Source: Patescibacteria group bacterium
Lineage (GTDB): Bacteria > Patescibacteriota > Gracilibacteria > UBA1369 > PNNO01
DNA length: 11,125 nucleotides
Direction: 5' to 3'
Assembly (NCBI GenBank): GCA_018821175.1
Contig: JAHJMX010000075.1
Span: 1-11,125 of the forward strand
In this document: positions 1 through 7,073 of the stretch, one piece after another
How positions within the stretch are numbered: the first letter of the stretch is position 1
Layout: each line of letters starts with the position of its first letter
Translations under genes and position numbers: made by a program
Notes under the pieces: generated by a model
Databases searched by the model: none
What the model was told of the DNA's origin: nothing
Seen by the model: the letters and a program-made list of their open reading frames with translations, nothing else

Positions 1-347
1 ATAATGATAATTTATTAGCTCAGCTAAATGATTTTAGTGAAAAATTAAAGGGAACGGCTAAGCCAGAACCTGAACCAAAACCTGAAACTGAAATTGAATC
101 TGAATCTGAAACAGAATCAACAGCCCAAGTTCCAGAACCAGAAACTGAACCAGAATTACCTGAACCTGAGGCAGATACAAAAGTCCCAGAAAAAACATTA
201 TTTGATACAGAAATCCCTAAGGCAATGGCTGTTCAAGGATTAGTTGAGGCTAAACGTAGAAGAAAATCATTAAAACCAAAAGGGCCAAGTGTAGAGACTA
301 AATTAAAGAATTTATTAGGTGCTCTTGAAGATCCTTCAAAAAAATAG
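1..347 (+). CDS. C-terminal part of an unidentified protein with a Pro/Glu-rich linker (5' end outside window)
   Basis: An open frame (codons in phase with position 3) runs in from the left edge to a TAG at 345-347, giving about 114 residues. It starts with a short polar segment (NDNLLAQLNDFSEKLKG). Next comes a low-complexity linker of roughly 45 residues built from repeated P-E, E-P, T-E and S-E pairs. The C-terminal part is basic, with a KRRRKSLKPK patch and a possible final helix before the terminal lysines. The acidic, proline-rich middle looks like a flexible spacer between a missing N-terminal domain and the basic tail. I do not recognise the family. The coding call rests on the uninterrupted frame, the biased but sensible composition, and a terminator 20 bases after the stop. 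It converges on the SLH gene. Confidence 0.72.
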   Translation, partial: NDNLLAQLNDFSEKLKGTAKPEPEPKPETEIESESETESTAQVPEPETEPELPEPEADTKVPEKTLFDTEIPKAMAVQGLVEAKRRRKSLKPKGPSVETKLKNLLGALEDPSKK

Positions 348-366
348 GATTTAAAAATAATAATTT

Positions 367-407
367 AAAAATAGGGAGCCACTCATAATTGTGACTCCCT
401 ATTTTTT
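367..407. terminator. Bidirectional intrinsic terminator between convergent genes
   Basis: A 12-bp perfect stem (AAAAATAGGGAG at 367-378 pairs with CTCCCTATTTTT at 395-406) is followed, after one mismatch, by a further CAC/GTG pairing and an 8-base loop. A run of T closes the + side, and the A run on the left supplies the U-tract for - strand transcripts. It lies between the stop of the left-edge gene (347) and the stop of the SLH gene (422), so it should end transcription from both sides. Confidence 0.9.
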
Positions 408-421
408 AAATCTAGATTCTC

Positions 422-1717
422 TTAGTTAGAAGCTAGTGAAACGATCTTTGCAAGTTCAGCTCTTGTGATTTCTCTGTTAGGCTCGAACATTCCATTTGTG
501 CCTTCAACATATCCAAGGATTGAAGCTTTGTATACATATGGCGCATACCAAGCATCTTTGTTTACATCTGAGAATGGATTTTCAGTTACTGCTGGAGGAG
601 TGATTCCTTTTGTTTCCAAAAGAATTTTTACAGCTTCAGCACGAGTCATATTTCTAGCTGGATAAAGTTTACCTCCATCACCTGTAAGAATACCTTTTTT
701 ATAAGCAATTGTTACAACTCCGCAGAACCAATCTCCGCTATTTAGATCAGGGAAAATTGTTGCATCGCAAGTTGTTTCTTCAAATCCAAGTCCAATGATA
801 ACCATTTTTGTAGCTTCAGCACGAAGTACATTTTTATTAGGCTCGAACATTCCATCAGTTCCTTCTACAACATTTTTTGTAGCAAGGTCTTCAATATAAG
901 CTTGTGCCCAATGTCCTTCAGTATCAGCAAAAGTTGCAGGTTCAGCAGTAGCTACTTCTTTTTCAAGAGTTACTGTGTTGCTGCATCCACGCATATCACT
1001 GTCTGTAATTACGCAAACACGGTAATAATTTGTTCCAGCTGGAACATCAGTGTGAGTATATTCAGTTACAGTTGGATCACTGTAAACTGCAATATATCCG
1101 TCTGTTGGATAAACAGCCTCTGCATTTGTTTGTGAATGCACAACCTTATACCATTTCAAATCTCCACCTTCGTATCCAGTCCAAGAAAGTTCCGCTTTTC
1201 CAAGATCATTTAAAGATCCCTCTAGAGTGATGACAATAGTTTCATCATCAGTATAAGGGTCAACAGCAACCTCTTCCTCTACAGGAGTAGCTTCTTCAGT
1301 AGTTGCTTCACGAGCTGGTACTTCAATTGAGATAGAAGTACATCCTCTGATAGATCCTTCAAGTACGACACAAAGACTATAATAATTTAGTCCTTCAGGG
1401 GCTTCGTCGACTGTGGTTGTATAAGAAAGAGAGTTTACATCTTCAGTATATGAAATGTAACTATCTTCAGGATATTTTGGTTCAACAACATCCTGTGATT
1501 GTACTATCTTGTAGTACTTGAAATTTTCTCCAGCATAAGCTGTCCAACTTAGATCAACAGTTCCTGCTTCATTGATAGAAGCTTCTAGAGGAACGGCAGT
1601 GCTTGGATCATCAGTATACCCAGAATCTGTCGATTCTACAGTAGCAGATGCCATTTGCACAAAAAGCAAAGAACTCAAGGCGATTACAGCCATAATTCTT
1701 GTTAGTGCTTTTTTCAT
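422..1717 (-). CDS. Secreted cell-surface protein with two Ig/FN3-like repeats and three SLH domains
   Basis: This 431-residue protein should be exported and held non-covalently at the cell surface. Residues 1-25 are a signal peptide: basic MKKALTR, a hydrophobic core, and an A-S-A cleavage site before T26. Two homologous beta-rich domains follow (about 33-134 and 155-253), each starting Y-T-D-D and containing L-S-W-T, K(Y/W)YK and NYY. Each ends with a Cys pair exactly 10 residues apart (C116/C126, C235/C245). An acidic Thr/Glu linker (about 137-152) separates them. Three SLH repeats occupy about 263-312, 320-370 and 380-430, with the typical W, GxxxPxxxxTRAE and related positions. SLH domains bind pyruvylated or similar secondary wall polymers in known systems. 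The assignment of the beta domains to Ig or FN3 is by appearance only, and the ligand is unknown. The stop is TAA and no Shine-Dalgarno precedes the ATG. Confidence 0.92.
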   Translation of the reverse strand: MKKALTRIMAVIALSSLLFVQMASATVESTDSGYTDDPSTAVPLEASINEAGTVDLSWTAYAGENFKYYKIVQSQDVVEPKYPEDSYISYTEDVNSLSYTTTVDEAPEGLNYYSLCVVLEGSIRGCTSISIEVPAREATTEEATPVEEEVAVDPYTDDETIVITLEGSLNDLGKAELSWTGYEGGDLKWYKVVHSQTNAEAVYPTDGYIAVYSDPTVTEYTHTDVPAGTNYYRVCVITDSDMRGCSNTVTLEKEVATAEPATFADTEGHWAQAYIEDLATKNVVEGTDGMFEPNKNVLRAEATKMVIIGLGFEETTCDATIFPDLNSGDWFCGVVTIAYKKGILTGDGGKLYPARNMTRAEAVKILLETKGITPPAVTENPFSDVNKDAWYAPYVYKASILGYVEGTNGMFEPNREITRAELAKIVSLASN

Positions 1718-1808
1718 TATGTAAGGGTTAAAAAAAAATTTTTACGCACAAATTTAAAACGAGAAGTCGCACAATTTGTTACAAAAACACAAATTACAAA
1801 ATATGCAA

Positions 1809-1967
1809 CTAAAATAATGTATAAATGAATGGGGCGAGCGCAGATCCTTCAGTAAAAACAATTAGTGCACCAAGCATCAAAAGTATGATCAAAAGTGGAG
1901 CGAGCCACCATTTTTTCTTTTTCCCAATATATAAAAATAAATCCTTAATTGTTTTTAGTTTGCTCAT
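1809..1967 (-). CDS. DUF5989-family small membrane protein (SxtK-like)
   Basis: A 52-residue reading frame (ATG at 1967, TAG at 1809) fits the DUF5989 pattern. It has a short amphipathic start (MSKLKTIKDLFLYIG), a KKKKWW basic/Trp patch at 17-21, one transmembrane helix (about 22-38), and the hallmark ending with GSALAPFIYTLF at 41-52. Families of this kind are known mainly as unexplained neighbours of O-carbamoyltransferases, including next to sxtI/sxtJ of the saxitoxin cluster. Here it is the last gene of the carbamoyltransferase operon, 17 bases after the SGNH hydrolase stop. It probably sits in the membrane and assists the module; its biochemical role is unknown. No Shine-Dalgarno is seen. 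The call rests on motif, length and context together, not on length alone. Confidence 0.88.
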   Translation of the reverse strand: MSKLKTIKDLFLYIGKKKKWWLAPLLIILLMLGALIVFTEGSALAPFIYTLF

Positions 1968-1984
1968 TTTAATGTAAAAATTAG

Positions 1985-3121
1985 TTAAATGGGTAGATTT
2001 TCCATAATTATATCAGCGGCCATTTGGTGTCCTTCATTTGTCCAATGTGGATCAATTGATTCAAAATATAAATATTGTGTATCTGGAACTTCTCTAAAAT
2101 AAGGTAGAAGATCAATCAGGTCAATTTCATACTCCGTGCAAAGCTCCGCTAATTTTGTTTGTGGGCGGTTTTTTTCATATGCTTCATTATCAAAATATAT
2201 TTCTGAATATTTTCCCCAATATTTTTTGTTTGTTTGAACGTCCATTGGGATTGCAACTACAACTAATTTAATGCCTTTTTCGTCGAGATCTTTTTTCATT
2301 TGTGCAAGTACGATTTCAATTTTATCCCAAAATGCTGGGACTCGTGGATCGCCATTTGGGTCACTAGGATCTAAATATGCCGGCCAAGTTAAAGTTGGTT
2401 CTGTTGATTCATTAATCCCCATTTTCTTCTCTAGAATAAGCAATCTTTTATACAAAAAATTCCAAAAATAAGATATTGGCTCATCTTCACCTTTGTATCT
2501 TAATCGATTTTCTTCATCTACATAATGTTTTACATCAACAAGTTTTGTTGGAACGCCGTTATTATCTGTTATCCATTCATGTCTGCGAAGTTCAGTAACG
2601 TCGTTTCCTGTAAAGAAAGCTACAATTGCCATGTCGGGGTCAAGCTGTAGGGCTTTTTCTTTAAGCACTAAGTATTCATTGTCTATTGTATATCCGATTG
2701 AGCCAGTATTGATTACGTTATATGAATTACCATCATTTTTTGCATTTAAATTTTCTTCCAATATTTCTGTGAAAGTGTTTTCATGTGTTACTCCCATTCC
2801 AAAAGTAAATGAATCTCCTGTTACGACAATTCTTTTTTCATTTTCACTTTTTTCCAATGGGATTTCATCATCGCGAAATCCAAGTGAATTTATCTTGATT
2901 TCAGGAGTTGGGTTGCCATACCCGTAATAATCTACTGCTCCAGGGTTGTGGCTCCAGCCATAAATGTCACTTCCTTCAAAAATTTGTAAATGTATCGCTG
3001 TTGCCCCCCCAGTTTGGAATTTGAAAATGCTTCGGCTCACTATTTCGCCAATTACAAAAACTACCAACAACATTATCAAAGTGATTCCAATATTTATCCC
3101 TAAATTTTTAAGAAATTTCAT
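1985..3121 (-). CDS. Membrane-anchored SGNH/GDSL-family hydrolase
   Basis: The 378-residue product has one N-terminal membrane helix (about 8-28) with little before it, so the catalytic domain probably faces outward. SGNH blocks are visible in order: block I V-T-GDSFTFG with nucleophile S104, a block II glycine near NTGSIGY (138-144), block III F-F-TGND with N173, and block V D357-P-H359-W. The family hydrolyses esters, often acetyl or acyl groups on glycans; some AlgX/AlgJ-like members transfer acetyl groups instead. Genes of this type commonly flank carbamoyltransferases. It starts 20 bases after the carbamoyltransferase stop, in the same operon. I infer action on the same surface molecule, but the substrate cannot be told from the sequence. 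All catalytic residues are present, so it should be active. Confidence 0.9.
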   Translation of the reverse strand: MKFLKNLGINIGITLIMLLVVFVIGEIVSRSIFKFQTGGATAIHLQIFEGSDIYGWSHNPGAVDYYGYGNPTPEIKINSLGFRDDEIPLEKSENEKRIVVTGDSFTFGMGVTHENTFTEILEENLNAKNDGNSYNVINTGSIGYTIDNEYLVLKEKALQLDPDMAIVAFFTGNDVTELRRHEWITDNNGVPTKLVDVKHYVDEENRLRYKGEDEPISYFWNFLYKRLLILEKKMGINESTEPTLTWPAYLDPSDPNGDPRVPAFWDKIEIVLAQMKKDLDEKGIKLVVVAIPMDVQTNKKYWGKYSEIYFDNEAYEKNRPQTKLAELCTEYEIDLIDLLPYFREVPDTQYLYFESIDPHWTNEGHQMAADIIMENLPI

Positions 3122-3141
3122 TTCGAATCTATTTTTAAGGT

Positions 3142-4914
3142 TTAATCCATATCGAACTTTTCTTCTCCATTAATTTTATCACGCAATTTTTCTCCATCAA
3201 TTTGTTCTTTGTCGATAACGTGATTCCCAAGGACAAGAATATCCATATCTGTTCTCAAAAAACACTTAAGTGCATCTTCCGGCGTGCAGACAATTGGCTC
3301 TCCTCTAACATTAAATGAGGTGTTGATAATTACAGGAGTTCCGGTTTTATCGTTAAATGCTGATATTAATTTGTGATATCTTTCATTTTCACTTCGACTT
3401 ACGCTTTGAATGCGAGCTGAATTGTCGACATGTGTGATTGCTGGCACAGTATTTTTCTTTACCTGAGCAACCATCAACATGAATGGAGTTGGTGTTTCAA
3501 TATCAAAATATTCATTTAAATATTCTTCCATAATTGTTGGGGCAAACGGCCTGAAGCTTTCACGGAATTTGATTTTCAAATTAACTCTTTGCCAATTTTC
3601 TTTGTTACGAGCATCAGCAACAATACTTCGATTTCCAAGTGCACGTGGACCATATTCCATTCTCCCTTGAAACCAGCCAACAACTTTCTGAGCATCTATA
3701 TCATCTGCAACTTTATCGAACAATATTTCATCATCAATTATTTCATATTTAACGCCTTGAGACTCAAGCATTTCTCGAATTTTTTCTGGTGAGAAATCAG
3801 GGCCAAGATAAACGTGATCCATTTTGTATGGATGTTTTTGCCCAGTTTGATTTGCGATTGTATTTGCAATCAAAAATGCAGCGCCAACAGCTCCTCCTGC
3901 ATCTCCGGCAGCGGGTTGTATATAAATGTTCTTAAATTTAGATTCTCGAAGTAATACTCCATTTGCAACGCAGTTCAAAGCAACTCCTCCGGCTAGGCAA
4001 AGATTTTCCATCCCAGTTTCTTCTTGCAATTTATTTGCCATTTTCAAAATAATTTCTTCAAGAACTTGTTGTAAACTAGATGCAATGTCAAAAATTCTTT
4101 GATCAATTGGTGTTTCTGCTTTGCGTGGTTCTGCCCCAAAAAGTTTGTGGAAATGCTTGTTTGTCATGCGAAGCCCATGCTCATATGCAAAATATTTCAT
4201 ATTTAATTTAAAGCTTCCATCATCTTTTACATCAATTAATTTACGGACTTGATCGGCATATTTTGGCTGTCCATAAGGAGCAAGCCCCATTACTTTGTAT
4301 TCTCCACTATTCACCTTGAATCCTAAATAATATGTAAAAGCACTATATAAAAGTCCGAGTGAATCCGGGAAATGTATTTCCTTAGTTATTTCAATTTTAT
4401 TTTCATTAGCAATTGCACAAGTTGTAGTTGCCCATTCTCCGACACCATCAATTGTTAAAATCGCAGCTTTTTCAAATGGGGATGCAAAATATGCACTCGC
4501 GGCATGAGACAAATGATGTTCAACATAAAAAATATCGCCATCATATTTAAGTTCTTTTTTAATTGTAGATGGAATCCACAATTTTTCTTTCAACCAAACT
4601 GACATAGCTTTCAAGAAAGAATTAAGCCCGATTGGCCATGTTTTAATATAGCTATAAAGTAATCGTTCGAATTTAACGAAAGGTTTCTCGTAATAAGCAA
4701 TTGAATGAAGATCTTTGGCTTCAATCCCTGCAAATTCTAAACAATAATTAATCGCATTTGTTGGGAATCCATCATCTTGTTTTTTTCTCGTAAAGCGTTC
4801 TTCCTGAGCAGCAGCAATTACTTCTCCATTTTTGATTAGAGCAGCAGCAGCATCGTGATAAAAACAAGAGATACCAAGTATATAGATATCCTTTTGAAGG
4901 TTGTTTTCGTTCAT
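3142..4914 (-). CDS. O-carbamoyltransferase, NodU/CmcH/TobZ/SxtI family
   Basis: This 590-residue enzyme has the full family length. The N-terminal ASKHA/Kae1-like domain (about 8-375) shows GISCFYHDAAAAL (14-26), EERFTRKK (38-45), the metal-binding HHLSH (133-137), TIDGVGEW (154-161), CLAGGVALN (306-314) and GDAGGAVGAA (337-346). The C-terminal domain (about 395-570) shows WFQGRMEYGPRALGNRS (414-430), FRESFRPFAP (450-459) and NTSFNVRGEP (531-540). In characterised members, carbamoyl phosphate and ATP give carbamoyladenylate, and the carbamoyl group then moves to a hydroxyl of a sugar, antibiotic or toxin. No motif reveals the acceptor here. Its ATG overlaps the stop of the SxtJ-like gene by one base (TAATG on the - strand), which suggests translational coupling. 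The flanking SxtJ-like, SGNH and DUF5989 genes support a membrane-linked carbamoylation module. Confidence 0.96.
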   Translation of the reverse strand: MNENNLQKDIYILGISCFYHDAAAALIKNGEVIAAAQEERFTRKKQDDGFPTNAINYCLEFAGIEAKDLHSIAYYEKPFVKFERLLYSYIKTWPIGLNSFLKAMSVWLKEKLWIPSTIKKELKYDGDIFYVEHHLSHAASAYFASPFEKAAILTIDGVGEWATTTCAIANENKIEITKEIHFPDSLGLLYSAFTYYLGFKVNSGEYKVMGLAPYGQPKYADQVRKLIDVKDDGSFKLNMKYFAYEHGLRMTNKHFHKLFGAEPRKAETPIDQRIFDIASSLQQVLEEIILKMANKLQEETGMENLCLAGGVALNCVANGVLLRESKFKNIYIQPAAGDAGGAVGAAFLIANTIANQTGQKHPYKMDHVYLGPDFSPEKIREMLESQGVKYEIIDDEILFDKVADDIDAQKVVGWFQGRMEYGPRALGNRSIVADARNKENWQRVNLKIKFRESFRPFAPTIMEEYLNEYFDIETPTPFMLMVAQVKKNTVPAITHVDNSARIQSVSRSENERYHKLISAFNDKTGTPVIINTSFNVRGEPIVCTPEDALKCFLRTDMDILVLGNHVIDKEQIDGEKLRDKINGEEKFDMD

Positions 4915-5156
4915 TAGAAAGGATGTTTTAAAGATTCTATGTCAAACTTATCTTTGCGAATGATCCAATATGTTTCCTTATTTTTTTTGAATGGCAAAGT
5001 AATTAGTTTGAAAATACGCGTGACGATTGCATAAACACCAACTATCAAGAAATATACAATTGAAAGTAATATTGTTGTGTTAATTTTACCCAATACATGA
5101 GCAAATTTCATCCAACCTTTCTTGAATCCGCTCCAGATTTTTTTCAATATTTTCAT
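4914..5156 (-). CDS. SxtJ-family small membrane protein
   Basis: The 80-residue product has a basic, Trp-containing start (MKILKKIWSGFKKGW), the recognisable FAHVLGKINTTILLS stretch (18-32), one transmembrane helix (about 28-48) and a basic tail with YWIIRK (63-68) ending in K-H-P-F. This matches the SxtJ-type membrane proteins found beside O-carbamoyltransferases, where their function is unknown. It overlaps the carbamoyltransferase ATG by one base, so the two are probably made in fixed ratio, and it begins 9 bases after the PrsW-like gene. A role in holding the soluble carbamoyltransferase at the membrane is a reasonable inference but unproven. The family assignment is from memory of the motif. 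Confidence 0.88.
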   Translation of the reverse strand: MKILKKIWSGFKKGWMKFAHVLGKINTTILLSIVYFLIVGVYAIVTRIFKLITLPFKKNKETYWIIRKDKFDIESLKHPF

Positions 5157-5165
5157 AATTTCAAA

Positions 5166-6113
5166 TTATTGCTTAGAAGTGCGTTTGTCGGCTAGCAAAA
5201 GATAAGCGATTATCCACATAATTGCAACAAAAATCCCAGTTCCAACTATGCTAAATTCACCTTCTGCAAAAATTGATTGAATTTCTGGATCTCCACTAAA
5301 CAAACTTAGGAGTATAGCAAGAGCTGCAAGGGTTCCAATCGTGAAGATCCCGAGTCCAAAAAAAGCTTTGATGTATCGCGAGATTGTCCATTTTAGCGGC
5401 TCAATAACGCCTTTTGCTTTATCTAAAAAATGCAAATGTGCGATTTTCCATTTTACGTTTAATGCCATTGCGAGCAAGAATGGGATGACTAGAATGACAG
5501 TAAGGTTTATTGGGGGTTCTGTTACACCCATCACAAGTAAAAAATCATAAATTCCATGTAGAGCGATTGCTAAAAAAATTCCTTTAAATAAGTATTTTTT
5601 CTCAAGTTTAGAATCTTTGCTGTGACGTGCCAAACTTATATAATAACCCATTATTGCACCAAACATTGCATGTGCTGGAACTGCTGTAATGGCTCTGAAT
5701 GCGCCGATGTAAAAGCCATACTCAGTTACATAAAATACATTTTCTAATGCCGCAAATCCTAAACTCGCCATGACGGCGTAAATTATCCCATCAAAATATT
5801 CGTTGAAAGCAGGATGATCGTAGGCTTTCTTTTTCACAACCCAATATTTTAGGCCTTCTTCTACACCTGCGACAAAAATAAACATTAAAACAAATAGCTT
5901 GAAATATGTCCCCGGAATCAAAGGGAGAACATTAGTTTCGAGAAAGTATTCTGCTATTCCTGCCACAACTGTCATTGAAACTCCCCATGCGAAAATACTC
6001 CAAAGTAATCTGCGCGACTCTTTTTGTATCTTATCTAGATGGTCAAAATACCAGATAAGGATAACAATTGGGGCGAGCGAAATAAGAACTAAAAGTATTA
6101 ATTCACTTGGCAT
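5166..6113 (-). CDS. PrsW-family intramembrane metalloprotease
   Basis: The 315-residue product has about eight or nine hydrophobic segments. The PrsW signature motifs lie in order: EEGLK (85-89), GFAALEN (119-125), PAHAMFG (146-152) and HGIYD (186-190). The paired glutamates and the two histidines are the expected metal and catalytic residues. Bacillus PrsW cleaves the anti-sigma factor RsiW within or near the membrane; other members act on other membrane proteins. No anti-sigma or sigma gene is present in this window. I chose the ATG at 6113; a TTG at 6122 would add three residues (M-Q-I). Neither has a Shine-Dalgarno. It is the first gene of the carbamoyltransferase operon, 9 bases before the SxtJ-like gene, which is not a pairing I know as standard. 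Confidence 0.9.
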   Translation of the reverse strand: MPSELILLVLISLAPIVILIWYFDHLDKIQKESRRLLWSIFAWGVSMTVVAGIAEYFLETNVLPLIPGTYFKLFVLMFIFVAGVEEGLKYWVVKKKAYDHPAFNEYFDGIIYAVMASLGFAALENVFYVTEYGFYIGAFRAITAVPAHAMFGAIMGYYISLARHSKDSKLEKKYLFKGIFLAIALHGIYDFLLVMGVTEPPINLTVILVIPFLLAMALNVKWKIAHLHFLDKAKGVIEPLKWTISRYIKAFFGLGIFTIGTLAALAILLSLFSGDPEIQSIFAEGEFSIVGTGIFVAIMWIIAYLLLADKRTSKQ

Positions 6114-6145
6114 AATTTGCAAGAATTAAAAAATTCTTTCATTTT

Positions 6146-6161
6146 GTATCAAAGTTGATAC
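6146..6161. promoter_or_regulatory. Inverted repeat in the divergent intergenic region, possible operator
   Basis: GTATCAA-AG-TTGATAC is a perfect 7-bp inverted repeat with a 2-base centre. It lies 32 bases upstream of the PrsW-like ATG and about 63 bases before the RNase HI ATG. A perfect -35 box for the - strand (TTGACA, reading 6176 to 6171) sits just beyond it, so the repeat covers where the -10 would lie. No good -10 hexamer is visible there at normal spacing. It could bind a dimeric regulator, but no regulator gene is adjacent. Confidence 0.42.
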
Positions 6162-6213
6162 TATAACAGATGTCAATGTACTAGATTTTTAGTGTAAACT
6201 CAAGGTGCCCTTA

Positions 6214-6224
6214 TACAATTACAT
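6214..6224 (+). promoter_or_regulatory. Possible -10 box directly before the RNase HI start
   Basis: TACAAT (6214-6219, five of six consensus bases) ends five bases before the ATG at 6225. Transcription would then begin at or near the start codon, giving a leaderless message. No convincing -35 lies 16-18 bases upstream, so this is weak. Confidence 0.3.
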
Positions 6225-7025
6225 ATGGTTAGAATGAATTCGCATAGCTCAAAAATCGCAATTTACACAGACGGAAGTTGCTTGAATAATCCGGGACGTG
6301 GAGGGTATGGCGCAATTATTCGCCAAATGAATACAAAAGGGGCTTTGGGAGACGAGATTGTGCTACGTGGAGGGGAAGCGGTTACTACAAACAACAGAAT
6401 GGAGATGAAGGCTATTTTGGAGGCAGTAAAATGGTGTAATAATAATGTTAAAGATGAGATAGTAGATATTTATTCGGACTCTAGTTATGTTCTTAATTCT
6501 ATTACGCAAGGGTGGAAGAAAAAGGCTAATATTGAGTTGTGGGCTGAGCTTGATGCTGAACTTGGAAAAATCATGAAAGCTGGGATTAAAATCAATTGGA
6601 ATTGGGTAAAAGGTCATGCTGGGAATGAAATAAATGAGCGTGTAGATAAAATTGCCGTGGAAGAGTCATATAAGCAAAAAGAAACAGATGTTAAGCCAAT
6701 CAAAGGCGAGAATGGAAAGGGTAAATATAATTGTAAAAAATGTGGGAAAAATGTTAATGGTGTGCTTAGTTTTATGCCTGATTCTAAAATGATAAGAGTT
6801 GATTGTAGTAATTGTGGGAATTACATAATGTTTGCCGAAAAAACCAATGAAAATTTAAAACTTGCACTTGAAAGAATTTTGATTTCCAAAGCGCAGCTTG
6901 AAAAAATTATCGAAATTAAAAAAAATCGCGGCGAAAATTTAACAGAAGCAAATATAAAAAAAATAAAATTGTTGAAAAAAGACGAAGCTGACGGGTTTAT
7001 TGCAAGTGAACAAACCTTGTTTTAA
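6225..7025 (+). CDS. rnhA: Ribonuclease HI with C-terminal zinc-ribbon extension
   Basis: Residues about 9-150 are a complete RNase HI domain, which cuts the RNA strand of RNA-DNA hybrids. The active-site set is intact: D16 (YTDGSC), E60 (NNRMEMK), D85 (YSDSSYV), H131 (VKGHAG) and D141 (NERVDK). Typical enzymes stop near 155 residues; this one runs to 266. The extension carries a four-Cys zinc ribbon, C170-K-K-C173-G and C194-S-N-C197-G, 20 residues apart. A lysine-rich helical tail follows, ending S-E-Q-T-L-F. The ribbon may help bind nucleic acid, by analogy with other zinc ribbons; this is inference. I chose ATG 6225, though ATG 6234 (three codons in) would also leave the domain whole. The gene is divergent from the carbamoylation operon. 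Confidence 0.93.
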   Translation: MVRMNSHSSKIAIYTDGSCLNNPGRGGYGAIIRQMNTKGALGDEIVLRGGEAVTTNNRMEMKAILEAVKWCNNNVKDEIVDIYSDSSYVLNSITQGWKKKANIELWAELDAELGKIMKAGIKINWNWVKGHAGNEINERVDKIAVEESYKQKETDVKPIKGENGKGKYNCKKCGKNVNGVLSFMPDSKMIRVDCSNCGNYIMFAEKTNENLKLALERILISKAQLEKIIEIKKNRGENLTEANIKKIKLLKKDEADGFIASEQTLF

Positions 7026-7045
7026 TAATTTTGTTGATATATATT
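7017..7045 (+). promoter_or_regulatory. Possible promoter inside the end of the RNase HI gene
   Basis: TTGTTT (7017-7022) and TATATT (7040-7045) are separated by exactly 17 bases. The -10 matches consensus at five of six positions, but the -35 at only three. It would start transcription near 7052, about 22 bases before the ATG at 7074. Co-transcription with the RNase HI gene is the alternative. Confidence 0.38.
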
Positions 7046-7073
7046 CCACACTACAAAAACTATTTGTTGAATT

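Noticed and set aside
61..190. Short tandem DNA repeat in the left-edge gene
   Set aside because: The repetitive look comes from Pro-Glu, Thr-Glu and Ser-Glu codons in a protein linker; there is no fixed DNA repeat unit.
902..1135. 77-residue Cys/Ser-rich + strand frame
   Set aside because: It is the reverse-strand shadow of the second beta domain of the SLH protein; composition and context show no sign of a real gene.
1718..1808. Promoter or terminator between the DUF5989 and SLH genes
   Set aside because: A/T runs are present, but no -35/-10 pair at proper spacing and no stable hairpin is visible. The SLH gene may be read partly from the upstream operon, but I cannot tell.
2631..2927. 98-residue + strand frame
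   Set aside because: It lies antisense within the SGNH hydrolase gene, whose catalytic motifs confirm the other strand. The + strand product has no recognisable features and no promoter.
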